A DNA stretch of 64,000 nucleotides from Rhizobium leguminosarum (lineage in GTDB: Bacteria; Pseudomonadota; Alphaproteobacteria; Rhizobiales; Rhizobiaceae): the NCBI RefSeq assembly GCF_001679785.1, contig NZ_CP016286.1, positions 2,108,001 through 2,172,000 on the forward strand, read 5' to 3'. Position 1 is the stretch's first letter. Each line of letters begins with the position of its first letter. The position numbers and the translations under genes were made by a program. The notes beneath the pieces are model-generated. The model searched no databases. It was not told where the DNA came from and saw nothing but the letters and a program-made list of their open reading frames with translations. Shown in pieces: positions 1 through 9,066 of this stretch.

Positions 1-945
1 GAACTCGTCGACGCCGACGTGGTGATCTCGCAGCCTTTCTGGCCGGCCTATCTCACCGCCGAACGCATCGCCAAGGCGCCGAAGCTCAAGCTGGCGCTGA
101 CCGCCGGCATCGGCTCTGACCACGTCGACCTGCAGGCGGCGATCGACCGCGGCATCACTGTCGCCGAAGTTACCTATTGCAATTCGATCAGCGTGTCCGA
201 GCACGTCGTCATGATGATCCTCGGCCTCGTCCGCAACTACATCCCCTCCTACCAGTGGGTGGTGAAAGGCGGCTGGAACATCGCCGATTGCGTCACGCGA
301 TCCTATGACGTCGAAAGCATGCATGTCGGCACGGTCGCCGCCGGCCGCATCGGTCTTGCCGTCCTGAAGCGCCTGAAGCCTTTCGACGTGCACCTTCACT
401 ACACCGACCGCCATCGCCTGCCTGATACGGTGGAGAAGGAACTGGGCCTCACCTGGCATGCGACGCCTGAGGAAATGTACGAGGTCTGCGATGTCGTGAC
501 GTTGAATTGCCCGCTCCACCCCGAAACGGAGCATATGATCAACGACGAGACCCTGAAGCACTTCAAGCGCGGCGCCTATCTCGTCAACACCGCCCGCGGC
601 AAGCTCTGCGACCGCGACTCGATTGCGCGTGCGCTCGAAAGCGGCCAGCTTGCCGGTTATGCCGGCGACGTCTGGTTCCCGCAGCCGGCCCCTGCCGACC
701 ACCCGTGGCGCACCATGCCACATCACGGCATGACGCCGCATATCTCGGGCACATCGCTCTCGGCCCAGACCCGCTATGCCGCCGGCACGCGCGAGATCCT
801 CGAATGCTTCTTCGAGCAGCGGCCGATCCGCGACGAATACCTGATCGTCGACGGCGGCAAACTCGCCGGCACCGGCGCGCATTCCTACAGCGCCGGCAAT
901 GCGACGGGCGGTTCCGAAGAGGCCGCAAAGTTCAAGCGCACGTGA
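1..945 (+). CDS. NAD-dependent formate dehydrogenase (5' truncated)
   Basis: The frame is open from base 1, so the N-terminus lies outside the window; about 314 codons remain of a family that is usually near 400 residues. The product oxidises formate to CO2 with reduction of NAD+ in the cytoplasm. It belongs to the D-2-hydroxyacid dehydrogenase superfamily. Visible motifs are the nucleotide-binding GTVAAGRIGLAVL segment (coded near 330-370), NCPLHPETEHMIN, VNTARGKLCDRD with the substrate Arg, and MTPHISGTSLSAQ with the catalytic His. This set is specific to soluble NAD-formate dehydrogenases rather than to other hydroxyacid dehydrogenases. It stands alone, followed by a hairpin. The only oddity is the truncation by the window edge. 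Confidence 0.93.
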   Translation, partial: ELVDADVVISQPFWPAYLTAERIAKAPKLKLALTAGIGSDHVDLQAAIDRGITVAEVTYCNSISVSEHVVMMILGLVRNYIPSYQWVVKGGWNIADCVTRSYDVESMHVGTVAAGRIGLAVLKRLKPFDVHLHYTDRHRLPDTVEKELGLTWHATPEEMYEVCDVVTLNCPLHPETEHMINDETLKHFKRGAYLVNTARGKLCDRDSIARALESGQLAGYAGDVWFPQPAPADHPWRTMPHHGMTPHISGTSLSAQTRYAAGTREILECFFEQRPIRDEYLIVDGGKLAGTGAHSYSAGNATGGSEEAAKFKRT

Positions 946-957
946 TCTGAACAGGCA

Positions 958-983
958 AGGCGCATGCGGCCCCGCATGCGCCT
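958..983 (+). terminator. GC-rich hairpin after formate dehydrogenase
   Basis: Perfect inverted repeat AGGCGCATGCGG / CCGCATGCGCCT separated by 2 bases, starting 13 bases after the stop codon. There is no clear T run, so it could act as a terminator or as an mRNA 3' stabiliser. The next gene points the other way, which fits a transcript end here. Confidence 0.55.
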
Positions 984-1042
984 GACCACGTCCCGCCGCA
1001 GAGATGATCGTGGCGCCGGCGCGACAGGAGGCGGTGCCTCTT

Positions 1043-1294
1043 TCACTGCCAGAGGAAGTCCGGTCCCGTGCTCTGGGACGTGAGCTTGAGCGTCCCATCC
1101 GGCTGCACGACATAGGTCTCGAACACACGGTAACCGAAATCGCCGAGAAAGGTATTCTTGACCACCGTTCCCGGACGATAGGGCGAACGGAGAACCTTTC
1201 CTCCATAGGTGAGGCTGCCGGGAAGAGGCTGCGGATCCCCTGCGCTGGCGCAGGCCGAGAGACCGAAGAGAACGGCAAGGAGCGCGTATTTCAT
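1043..1294 (-). CDS. Small exported lipoprotein, unknown function
   Basis: An 83-residue protein with a lipoprotein signal: MKYALLAVLFGLSAC, where LSAC is the lipobox and the Cys would be lipidated. The mature part (about 69 residues) is hydrophilic and rich in Tyr, Val and Gly, with no recognised domain. The start is supported by a GAGGAG ribosome site about 7 bases upstream. It lies on the minus strand downstream of the response regulator gene with a 77-base gap, so co-transcription is possible but unproven. The function cannot be deduced from the sequence. Confidence 0.75.
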   Translation of the reverse strand: MKYALLAVLFGLSACASAGDPQPLPGSLTYGGKVLRSPYRPGTVVKNTFLGDFGYRVFETYVVQPDGTLKLTSQSTGPDFLWQ

Positions 1295-1371
1295 CCGGAC
1301 TTCTCCTCGAGCAGGCGCAGCGGCCTGAGCGACGTCGATTTCCTTCTTATAACACGCAGCCTTGATGCTGT

Positions 1372-1749
1372 TCAGAACGCAGCCTTGCTGCTGTCGAAGT
1401 TTTTACGTCGCTCCTCCGCCCGCGAGAGGGCGCTGGCGATCCTCTCATCGGTAAAGGGCTTGGAGATGACATCGAGCGCGCCTTCGATACCGTGACCGAC
1501 ATTCTCGGGACTGCCGGTCACGAAGATGACGTCAACCCCATGGCGGTCGATCAGCCGACGCGCGAGCTGGGCGCCGCTCAGCCCATCGGAGAGACTGAGA
1601 TCGACGAGCGCGACATCGCTTCTTTGAGCGTGGGCGAGTGCCTGCTCCACCGTCGAAACCGGCCCGATGGTCTGGTGTCCGGCCTCTTGCGCAATGCGTT
1701 CGAGCTCCAAAGCGACAAAATTCTCATCTTCAACGATCATCACCTTCAT
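1372..1749 (-). CDS. Single-domain response regulator (CheY-like receiver)
   Basis: A 125-residue protein consisting only of a receiver domain. The acidic pair is E7/D8, the phospho-acceptor is D50 in ALVDLSL, the switch Thr is T78 in FVTGS, and the invariant Lys is K97 in SKPF, so all catalytic residues are present. There is no output domain, so it should act by protein-protein contact or as a phosphate relay or sink. No partner kinase lies next to it. The ATG has a strong GAGGAGG ribosome site. A GGAAAC-N16-CGTT sequence upstream resembles the general stress sigma (EcfG) promoter of Rhizobiales, which would fit a stress signalling role. Confidence 0.9.
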   Translation of the reverse strand: MKVMIVEDENFVALELERIAQEAGHQTIGPVSTVEQALAHAQRSDVALVDLSLSDGLSGAQLARRLIDRHGVDVIFVTGSPENVGHGIEGALDVISKPFTDERIASALSRAEERRKNFDSSKAAF

Positions 1750-1800
1750 GGATAAGCCTCCTCATAGACGGCCTGTCAGGCGCACTGCCGGCAGGGCTAC

Positions 1801-1826
1801 AACGCAACCGTCCCCGGAATGTTTCC
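1801..1826 (-). promoter_or_regulatory. Possible EcfG-type stress promoter
   Basis: Read on the minus strand, GGAAAC (1826-1821), 16 bases, then CGTT (1804-1801), placed about 50 bases before the response regulator ATG. Known EcfG promoters of Rhizobiales are close to GGAAC-N16/17-CGTT; this one has an extra A in the -35 box. Single-site match, so tentative. Confidence 0.3.
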
Positions 1827-1957
1827 ACTTTGAGAAGAGTGTGTTGGCGATGGACGGGCAGCGCTGCGTTATCGTCCCGCTACCGGTCCTTGTGGAGGAA
1901 CCAGCCGATGGCGAGGTCGCTCCCCGGCCTATGCCGCACCCGTCGTCACCAGCGACA

Positions 1958-3718
1958 TTACTCCGCCCGGGCAAACAACGCCCGGTCCCGGGCGCGGATG
2001 GGGTCGGTCCAGTCGCGTTCGAACCAGGGCGTGCCGCCGGGCTGAGGCGGGCGTTTGAGCTCCAGCGGACGGGCCGGCCCGTCGCTCGCTTCGGAGGCGA
2101 CGCGGAAGATGTAGTGGTCGTACATCCTGAGCGCCTCGATCATGTAGCTGGTCGCAACCGTCCGGTCGCGCACGACGACGAGGTTCTCGCCGTTCTCGTC
2201 ATCGGCGGGGTTCGAGAAATTGTAGGAGCCGAGATAGACGCGCGCCGTCGGCTTGTCGAAATCGAGCACGACGAATTTATGGTGCATGCGCGTGCCGCGC
2301 TGGTTGCCGTCGACGCCGGCAAGGCCCGAGGGTTCCGTCAGGAAGGGCGGCGGGACGTTGCCCGTTAAGGCCGCCGCCCGCACCACCCTGCGGCGATTGT
2401 CCGGCGTCAGCACGTTGAGGCCGAGATTGCCGGCTCGCACCTCGGCATCGGCGATGCCCATGACATGCACCTCGGGGCGTTCGAGCGCGCGGCCGAGCGC
2501 CGGGCCGATCGCCCCCCTGGTCATCTGGCCGAGGAAGGCGAGCGAAAAGAGCACGCTGGACTCTGCCGTATCGATATCGGCGCCGATCTCGTCGAGCCGG
2601 CCATTGGCATCGCTGTGTGGGGAGAAAGCGACCTTGGCGTCGACGCCGTCAAGGCCGAGATCGATCCAGCCGGCAGAACTTGGCGAGTCGCGGAAGTCTT
2701 CGGCGCGTTTGGCGGTGAAATAGCTCTCGAAGGCGGTGAAATAATCGTCGATCGCCTTTTCGCTGTGGACGGCAAGGCTGTTGTTCGACTGTACATAGAG
2801 CCCGCGCCAGCTGAGATTGGTCGAGCCGTAAAGCACGGTCGAAATGCCGCCGCCGCGGACCGCGATCGACTTCTGATGCTGCAGGTTCGCCATGTGCTGG
2901 CGCTTGACATTGGCAGCCCCCGCCGAGGCGATCAGCCGGTCCGCCGCCCTCGTCTCCGGCGAATTCGGGCGGCCGTGGCCCTTGGTGCGGTCGCTGTCGT
3001 CGATGATGATCTTCAGCTTCGGCCCCAGCGCCTCCAGCCGGGTGACCACCTCGGGCAGGTTGAGATCATAGGCGATGACGCGCACCTCGGCGCCGGCGTC
3101 GCGCGCTTTATCGAGCAGCGCAAGCGTCTCGGCCCGCGCCTCGAAGCCCATCCAGGCGAGCGCCCGCTCGGCATCGGCGTGCGTCGGCACGAAGTCCAGC
3201 CCCTCATCGCCAACCGGCGGCACCAGCGTGATGATCGTCGGCGCGTCGGGGGCAAAATTGCGCACGAAGGCCTGCGATGAGACGAAGCCGCGGGTGAAGG
3301 CGACGTTGAGCTTGCCGGGGATAGTTTCGCGCATCAGCGCCAACTCCGCCTCCTGCGCTTCACCCGATGTCAGCGCGCCCGCCGCATCCATGAACTTCGG
3401 CGTGACTCGATAGAGAAACTTGCCGGGCAGATCGGCATTGAAGGGAAAATGCACCCAGCGGAATTTCTGGATCGGCGCCTCTGTCGTGCGGATGCCGTCG
3501 TCTGGAACCGGCTGGCCGGGAAAGCCGATACGGTTGCGCACGTTCTTGAAGAAGTCAGTACCCGGCTCGCGATACTGGATGGCGAAACCGACGAAATCGA
3601 TCGGCGGCCGGCCATTCTTCCAGTCCATGCCGAGCAGCACCATGCCGTCGCCGCGATGGATGGTCAGCGCAAAAAGCGAAGCAGCATTCCTGCCGGTCAC
3701 ACGAAAATCCGTATCCAT
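1958..3718 (-). CDS. Phospholipase D-like domain protein
   Basis: A 586-residue protein with two PLD (HKD) half-sites. The first is near residues 281-300 (HQKSIAVRGGG followed by YGSTNLSWRG) and the second near 479-505 (HHKFVVLDFDK followed by GSYNFSNPADD). Both carry H and K plus the downstream G-S/N signature, so a phosphodiesterase-type active site could form. Family members range from phospholipases to nucleases; the substrate cannot be told. The frame continues further upstream, but the start at 3718 has a GGGGAGG ribosome site and begins MDTDFRVTGRNAA. No signal peptide is evident, suggesting a cytoplasmic enzyme. It is monocistronic. Confidence 0.85.
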   Translation of the reverse strand: MDTDFRVTGRNAASLFALTIHRGDGMVLLGMDWKNGRPPIDFVGFAIQYREPGTDFFKNVRNRIGFPGQPVPDDGIRTTEAPIQKFRWVHFPFNADLPGKFLYRVTPKFMDAAGALTSGEAQEAELALMRETIPGKLNVAFTRGFVSSQAFVRNFAPDAPTIITLVPPVGDEGLDFVPTHADAERALAWMGFEARAETLALLDKARDAGAEVRVIAYDLNLPEVVTRLEALGPKLKIIIDDSDRTKGHGRPNSPETRAADRLIASAGAANVKRQHMANLQHQKSIAVRGGGISTVLYGSTNLSWRGLYVQSNNSLAVHSEKAIDDYFTAFESYFTAKRAEDFRDSPSSAGWIDLGLDGVDAKVAFSPHSDANGRLDEIGADIDTAESSVLFSLAFLGQMTRGAIGPALGRALERPEVHVMGIADAEVRAGNLGLNVLTPDNRRRVVRAAALTGNVPPPFLTEPSGLAGVDGNQRGTRMHHKFVVLDFDKPTARVYLGSYNFSNPADDENGENLVVVRDRTVATSYMIEALRMYDHYIFRVASEASDGPARPLELKRPPQPGGTPWFERDWTDPIRARDRALFARAE

Positions 3719-3967
3719 GCCCGCCTCCCCTGGAAATCGGGCGAAATCTAGCATGGTTCCGTGACAGTAAGGAGATATGCCGGTGAAATTTTGCGCGCAG
3801 AAGGTGCAGGGAGGCGAAGCTACGGCGCAAGCGCGTTCTGGGATACCGCCCCGGCGCCCCGACCTGCCCAGCTGATGCATCGTCATGAAAGGAGATTGCG
3901 GTTCGCCAGACTTTCAGACGGACCGCCGTACCCTCCTGCCGGGACGGAGGATACGGCCGGACCGACC

Positions 3968-4756
3968 CTACGGTTTCTCGTTTGCACTCTCGGCCCTGAA
4001 CGCCGCCTCGCCGGCGTCGGAGACCTCGACCCACTTCTTGTCGGGCTCGTCGTCCGGCACATAGCTGTCGTGCCAGTTCCACCACTTGTAGGTCGGGGTC
4101 TGCGGATAGCCTTCGGGCGAATCCTCCCAGACTTCCTGGCGGCCGAGCGGCGTGATGTCGAGGTAGTTCCAGGTGCCGCCCATCTGCTCATCGCCGCGGT
4201 TGTTGATGAAATAGGTGCGGAAGATGCGCTCGCCGTCGCGGTAGAAGACATTGGTGCCGTGCCACTCGTCGACGCCGAAGTCCTTGTCGAAGCTGTCGGT
4301 GATCGTGACCCACGGCATCGTCCAGCCCATCCGCGCCTTCAGCCGCGTAATGTCGGCCTGCGGCGCGCGGGAGGCGAAGACCAGCGTCGTGTCGCGGGCG
4401 TTGAGATGGGCGACATGGGCAACCTGATCGGCCACCATCGAGCAGCCGCGGCAGGCATGTTCGGGCCAGCCGAACACGCCGGGCTCGTAGAAGGCGCGGT
4501 AGAGGATGAGCTGGTGTCTGCCTTCGAACAGGTCGAGCAGGCTGACTTTGCCCTGAGGCCCCTCAAACGCATAGGCCTTCGCCACCGCCATCCACGGCAT
4601 GCGCCGGCGCTCGGCGGCCAGCGCGTCGCGGGCGCGGGTCTCAGCCTTTTCCTTCACGAGCAGCTGCGCGCGGGCCGCTTCCCAGGCTTGCGGCGACACG
4701 ACCGGCGGTTTGTGCATGGCTTGTCCGCTTTTTCCATTCTCGGCTGAAGCAGTCAT
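3968..4756 (-). CDS. DUF899 family thioredoxin-like protein
   Basis: A 262-residue protein of the DUF899 (thioredoxin-like) family. Diagnostic segments are RAFYEPGVFGWPEHACRGCS, the region around FASRAPQADI, and FRTYFINNRGDEQMGGTWNY. The CRGC motif sits where the thioredoxin CxxC would be. Family members are cytosolic; the biochemical role is unknown. The ATG at 4756 follows a GAGGAG ribosome site; an in-frame ATG six codons upstream overlaps that site and is less likely. The gene is divergent from the GNAT gene at 4989 with a 232-base shared promoter region. Confidence 0.88.
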   Translation of the reverse strand: MTASAENGKSGQAMHKPPVVSPQAWEAARAQLLVKEKAETRARDALAAERRRMPWMAVAKAYAFEGPQGKVSLLDLFEGRHQLILYRAFYEPGVFGWPEHACRGCSMVADQVAHVAHLNARDTTLVFASRAPQADITRLKARMGWTMPWVTITDSFDKDFGVDEWHGTNVFYRDGERIFRTYFINNRGDEQMGGTWNYLDITPLGRQEVWEDSPEGYPQTPTYKWWNWHDSYVPDDEPDKKWVEVSDAGEAAFRAESANEKP

Positions 4757-4988
4757 GGCTTTCAATCTCCTCATTGGGGCGAAGTTCCACGCTTCGAGGC
4801 TGAAACGTGCTCCTTCGCAGCTCGTCACTCGTTGATGGGAGATAGTTTGGCAGCGAATATCGACCACTGGGAGTAACAAGTATGACGCTATTTCGTTCCG
4901 AGGGCTGCGCTTCTGCCGGCACAGCTGTTGCACTTGCCTTCAAAGACCGTAGAAATAGCGGATCGGCTGTTGCCTTGGAGGGCGGTTT

Positions 4989-5489
4989 ATGGAAGTCCAT
5001 GCCATCAATTCTCCGTCCGACTTCGAAGAGGCGCTTGCGCTGATCGATGCCATGGGAAAATGGGACGCGGAACAATCCAGCCGGTTCGGAGTGCCGGAGG
5101 TCGAACTGCTGGAATATGTCTACGGACACACGGTCGACACCCTGATGGAAAAGTTTCGCCAACCCGGCGCGGGCTTTTTCCTGGCGCGCGCGGACGGAAT
5201 TGTCGCTGGCTGCGCCGGCTATTCGAAGTCGGATGACGGAATCGCCGAGTTGCGGAAAATGTATGTTCGCACCGAAGCGCGCGGCCGAGGCGCAGCCAAA
5301 GGCCTGATGACCGCCTGTCTGGATGGAATGCGCGATGACGGATACGATCGCGTGCAGCTGGAAACCGTGAGCTTCATGCGTGGGGCCATCGCCCTTTATG
5401 AGAGCTTCGGCTTCAAACCCTGCGACCGGTTTCGAGAGATTCCCGCAAGCTTGCAGCCGATCACGATTTTCATGGAGAGGAAGCTCTAG
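4989..5489 (+). CDS. GNAT family N-acetyltransferase
   Basis: A 166-residue acetyltransferase of the GNAT fold. The acetyl-CoA binding region is YVRTEARGRGAAKGLM near residues 93-108 (the RGRGAA pyrophosphate loop), followed by the typical C-terminal ALYESFGFKPCDRF strand-helix. The acceptor substrate is unknown; similar proteins acetylate small molecules or protein N-termini. It is monocistronic and divergent from the DUF899 gene. The ATG start gives a complete GNAT domain. Confidence 0.88.
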   Translation: MEVHAINSPSDFEEALALIDAMGKWDAEQSSRFGVPEVELLEYVYGHTVDTLMEKFRQPGAGFFLARADGIVAGCAGYSKSDDGIAELRKMYVRTEARGRGAAKGLMTACLDGMRDDGYDRVQLETVSFMRGAIALYESFGFKPCDRFREIPASLQPITIFMERKL

Positions 5490-5670
5490 GAACCGATCCG
5501 CTCGCCCGCTGCCGGAAACGCCTGTCTGAGCGCGCGCCGATGACACCTGCGCAGACGAGTGGTGTTGGCCGGAAGCGCATCCATTAGCGCAATCTTGTTT
5601 ACGAATTGCACACGTGCTAAAACGCGACAAAACGGCGCATACGAACCCTGATCAAACCGAGATCGTGCCC

Positions 5671-6261
5671 GTGAATATTTTTATCGCGACTGTTGCTACG
5701 CTTGTCATTGGCGTCCTGCCGGCATGGGCAGGTCCTTTGCATCAGGCGGCCAAGGACGGCGATATCGCCCGCGTCACACAGTTGCTGGACCAGGGCTCCG
5801 ATCTGTCGGAGCTCGATGAGGCGGGCGAGCCGGCGTTGATTATCGCGTCATTGGCGGGCCATGCGGATGTCGCCGTTCTTTTGCTGGATCGCGGCGCCGA
5901 CATCGAAATTCGCAACAAGGGTGGGCTGACGGCACTGCATGCGGCAGCCTATGCAGGAAATCTGGAGGTGGTGAAACGACTTGTCGCCGAGGGAGCTGAT
6001 GTCAACGACAGGAAGAATTTCTATCAGATGTCGCCGCTGCACGGCGCCGCCGAAGAGGGCCGCACCGACGTGGTCGCTTTTCTGCTGACGAAGAGCGCGG
6101 ATGTCGAAGCGACGGAAAGAAACGGGTACACGCCTCTCACTCAGGCCGGGTGGCGGGCGCATTGGGATACGGCCAAATTACTCATGGAAGCCGGTGCTGT
6201 TTGCCAGAAAGCCGAGCTTGTGGGCGAACCGCTCTACAAGGAATGCACCAAACGGCAATAG
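5671..6261 (+). CDS. Exported ankyrin-repeat protein
   Basis: About 196 residues. It begins with a clear signal peptide (VNIFIATVATLVIGVLPAWA, cleavage before GPL) and then has four to five ankyrin repeats of about 33 residues, seen as successive LHQAAKDGD, ALIIASLAGHADV, ALHAAAYAGNLEV, PLHGAAEEGRTDV and PLTQAGWRAHWDT units. Ankyrin repeats are protein-binding scaffolds; export places this one in the periplasm. The start is uncertain: the frame is open from a GTG at 5614, but the GTG at 5671 places the signal peptide at the very N-terminus. Its partner is unknown. The YHS protein gene follows 45 bases later and may be co-transcribed. Confidence 0.8.
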   Translation: MNIFIATVATLVIGVLPAWAGPLHQAAKDGDIARVTQLLDQGSDLSELDEAGEPALIIASLAGHADVAVLLLDRGADIEIRNKGGLTALHAAAYAGNLEVVKRLVAEGADVNDRKNFYQMSPLHGAAEEGRTDVVAFLLTKSADVEATERNGYTPLTQAGWRAHWDTAKLLMEAGAVCQKAELVGEPLYKECTKRQ

Positions 6262-6305
6262 CATTTCGCTGGAGTAACGGACCGCGTCCGGGAACGGAGC
6301 TTGTT

Positions 6306-6830
6306 ATGTCTTATCATGTGCAAAAATGCGGAACGCGGATGGGCGTGGCTGTTGGCGCTGCGGTGATGCTGCTTTCCTTCCTTCAGCCTGCGGGGGCCGA
6401 GGAACTCGTCAATACCGGCTATTTCGGCGATGTCGCGATCAAGGGTTATGACCCGGTCGCCTACTTCACCGAAAACCAGGCCGTTGAAGGATCCGAGACA
6501 TATTCCCACCACTGGCTTGGCGCGACCTGGTATTTCGCCAGCGCCGAAAATCGCGATCTCTTCAAGGGCGATCCATCCAAATATGCACCGCAATATGGCG
6601 GCTATTGTGCCGATGGCGTGTCTTTCGGGACGGTGACCACCAATATCGATCCGAAAGCTTGGCGGATCATCGATGGCAAACTGTACCTGAGCTATGATCC
6701 CGGGGCAGCCGAAGGCATGGAGAAAAATCCGACCAAGGTGACCGACTCGAAGAAGCATTGGTCCGAAGTTCAGCAGACGCTGATTTCGGAGAAGATGCAC
6801 ACCGTCTGGCAGCAACCGGATACGAAATGA
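6306..6830 (+). CDS. Exported YHS domain protein
   Basis: A 174-residue protein with an N-terminal signal segment (VAVGAAVMLLSFLQPAGA, then EEL) and a YHS domain, seen as IKGYDPVAYFTENQAVEGS, then WYFASAENRDLFKGDPSKY and YGGYCADGVS. YHS domains occur in heavy-metal handling and dioxygenase-related proteins and are thought to bind metal; this stand-alone exported form is common in Rhizobiales without a fixed role. The ATG at 6306 has a GGAACGGAG ribosome site. It follows the ankyrin protein gene in the same direction and ends 19 bases before the convergent cyclase gene. Confidence 0.87.
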   Translation: MSYHVQKCGTRMGVAVGAAVMLLSFLQPAGAEELVNTGYFGDVAIKGYDPVAYFTENQAVEGSETYSHHWLGATWYFASAENRDLFKGDPSKYAPQYGGYCADGVSFGTVTTNIDPKAWRIIDGKLYLSYDPGAAEGMEKNPTKVTDSKKHWSEVQQTLISEKMHTVWQQPDTK

Positions 6831-6849
6831 AGCCGCAACGCCCGACCCG

Positions 6850-9066
6850 TCAGGGTGTGGGTGAAAAGAACGTCAAGGCGCGCGGCGTGACATGGACGTA
6901 TGGCCTGTCGCGCTGTTCACCTGACGTGTTGCGGTAAACATATCCGCACACCATCCGGTCGAGGAAATAGCCGTCGAATTTTTCGCAGAGACTGTCGCCT
7001 CGCACCTCGACGATGCCGGTGATGTTGGTATTCGCGCTGCGATAGGCAGTGTTTCCAGCCTTGTCGAAATATTGGGTGAAATCCGTGCCGTTCTTGTGCT
7101 TGCCGGTCCAGCTCTTGCCATCGACAAGATTGCGCAGGTCTGCCTCGCCCAGCCTGTCGGCTTGACTGCCTGTAAAACCGAAGGGCCATTCGGGGATGCC
7201 GGCCTTTCGCAATGCGGCCAGATGGCGCTGCAGATCGCCGTCCCGCCAGTAATCATAGAGATAGCCGTAATAGGTGAGATTGCTTTCGGGGAAGAGCTCC
7301 AGCAGCTTTGCCGTCTCCGCTGCAGCCTTGGTTTCATTGCCCTGGTCGGCATAGGCGGCCGCCAGGTATTCGCGTGCCGGCTCGACCTTCGGCAGGCTGT
7401 CGAGCGTCGGCTCTATCAGCGAGATCGCGCTCTGATCATCGCCCGCTGTATAAAAGACGATCCCCGCCAGCAGTTGAAAGCTCGACGCCGGCGAAGGGTC
7501 GAGCCGCAGAGCCTTTTCCATCTCCGTGATCGCCTGCCCGCTGCTTCCGGTGTGGACCAGGATGAGAGCGAGGTTGGCGGCGGCCTCGGCATCGTTCGGC
7601 TCCATCGAAACCGCCATGTTGGCGGAATTTTTGGCCTCCGTCTCGCGTCCATCCACCCATTGCAGCAGGGCAAGCACCGTGTGCGCCCTGGCATTGTTGG
7701 GATCGAGCTTGAGGGCCTGTCCGGCGGCGTCATAGGCGATCTTGCGGGCGACGGCAGCCGACCAGAGGTAATTATAGTCGTTGCGCCAGACATCGACGGC
7801 CACGCGCGCGATTCCCGCATGGGCATTGGCAAAGCCCGGATCGAGATCGATCGCTTTCTGGTAGAAGGACAGCGTCCGACGATAAGTGTCGACATCCCTC
7901 AAGATGAAGCCCTCCTGCTCGGCCCGCATGTAATAATCGTAGGCTTCGAGGTTTTCGGTCGGGATTCGGGCCAGTTGGTCGCGCTCGCGCGCGCTGAGCT
8001 TGACCGACAGGGCCGAGATGATCTTGCCGATCACATCGTCCTGCACCGCAAAGAGGTCGGCATACTGGCGGTCGTAGCGCTCGGCCCAGAGCGACAGGCC
8101 GGTGACCGCATCGATCAGTTTGACATTGATCCGCAGCCGCGGCCCGGCCCGCTGCAGGGTCCCTTCGAGCACATATTTGACGCCGAGTTCGGCGGCCACG
8201 TCCTGGATCTTGCCGACGGAGTCCCGGATGGCAAAGACCGAGTGGCGGGCGATGACGAAAAGACCCGATACTTTGGACAACTCGGTGATCAGATCGTCCG
8301 TCAACCCCTCTGCGAGATGGTCGTGCTCGGTGTCGCCGCTGACATTGATGAAGGGCAGAACCGCGACAGAGGGCCTGTCCGGCAGAGGATAGGCGAAACG
8401 TTCGCCAGGCCCCGGTGGTTTTGCCGGCATCCATGGCTGCCACCAGAGTGCTGCGCCCGCGAGAGCGAGAATAACGGCCGCTGCTATGCCCGCAACCAGG
8501 CGGCGTCTCGGCAGGCGCCTGCGGGTCTTGAGGGTTTTGCCGGCAGCAGTCGGGTCAAGCAGGACGCGATAGACCCGGATCGGTTCGGTGATGCTCTTCA
8601 ATCGCTGTTCGCCGAGCGAAACGAAACCGACCGGGACTTTCGATTTCACCTGGTCGTATGTCGTGCCCGATATGGCGATGCCGCCCGGTTCGGCCAGCGC
8701 CTGTATTCGATCGGCGATATTGACGCCGTCGCCCTGGATGTCTTCGCCTTCGACGATGATATCGCCGAGATTGATGCCGATCCGGAATTCGAGCCGATGC
8801 TCCGGCAGCGCCGCGGCACTCTGCGTGGCTTTCAGTTGCTGAACCTCCACCGCGCAGCGCAAGGCATCGACGACACTCTGGAATTCGACCAGCAGCCCAT
8901 CGCCCATGGTTTTGACCAGCCGCCCGTGGTGACGTTCGATCGCCGGCTCGAAGACATCGTTCTGATCCGCCTGAAAACGCACGCGGGTGCCCTCTTCGTC
9001 GATCTGGCTCAATCGACTGTAACCGACGACATCAGCGATCAGGATTGCTGCAAGACGGCGCTCCAT
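6850..9066 (-). CDS. Class III adenylate cyclase with TolB-like and TPR regions
   Basis: A 738-residue protein. Residues 1-165 form a class III nucleotide cyclase domain: metal Asp D12 in LIADVVGYSRL, D56 in KTMGDGLLVEF, substrate-selecting K52, and GDGVNIADRIQ with the transition-state Asn and Arg. All key residues for cAMP synthesis are present. A single membrane segment follows (around AGIAAAVILALAGAALWW), then a TolB N-terminal-like region (SVAVLPFINVSGDTEHDHLA) and several TPR-like repeats. This architecture is abundant in rhizobia. The last 110 residues form an additional domain not explained by TPRs (see findings). It is divergent from a second cyclase gene. The external signal is unknown. 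Confidence 0.92.
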   Translation of the reverse strand: MERRLAAILIADVVGYSRLSQIDEEGTRVRFQADQNDVFEPAIERHHGRLVKTMGDGLLVEFQSVVDALRCAVEVQQLKATQSAAALPEHRLEFRIGINLGDIIVEGEDIQGDGVNIADRIQALAEPGGIAISGTTYDQVKSKVPVGFVSLGEQRLKSITEPIRVYRVLLDPTAAGKTLKTRRRLPRRRLVAGIAAAVILALAGAALWWQPWMPAKPPGPGERFAYPLPDRPSVAVLPFINVSGDTEHDHLAEGLTDDLITELSKVSGLFVIARHSVFAIRDSVGKIQDVAAELGVKYVLEGTLQRAGPRLRINVKLIDAVTGLSLWAERYDRQYADLFAVQDDVIGKIISALSVKLSARERDQLARIPTENLEAYDYYMRAEQEGFILRDVDTYRRTLSFYQKAIDLDPGFANAHAGIARVAVDVWRNDYNYLWSAAVARKIAYDAAGQALKLDPNNARAHTVLALLQWVDGRETEAKNSANMAVSMEPNDAEAAANLALILVHTGSSGQAITEMEKALRLDPSPASSFQLLAGIVFYTAGDDQSAISLIEPTLDSLPKVEPAREYLAAAYADQGNETKAAAETAKLLELFPESNLTYYGYLYDYWRDGDLQRHLAALRKAGIPEWPFGFTGSQADRLGEADLRNLVDGKSWTGKHKNGTDFTQYFDKAGNTAYRSANTNITGIVEVRGDSLCEKFDGYFLDRMVCGYVYRNTSGEQRDRPYVHVTPRALTFFSPTP

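Noticed and set aside
2465..3280. Plus-strand frame opposite the PLD gene
   Set aside because: The minus strand carries both HKD motifs. The plus-strand product has no motif and no ribosome site.
3761..4747. Plus-strand frame opposite the DUF899 gene
   Set aside because: The DUF899 protein is clearly recognisable on the minus strand. This frame is repetitive and has no domain.
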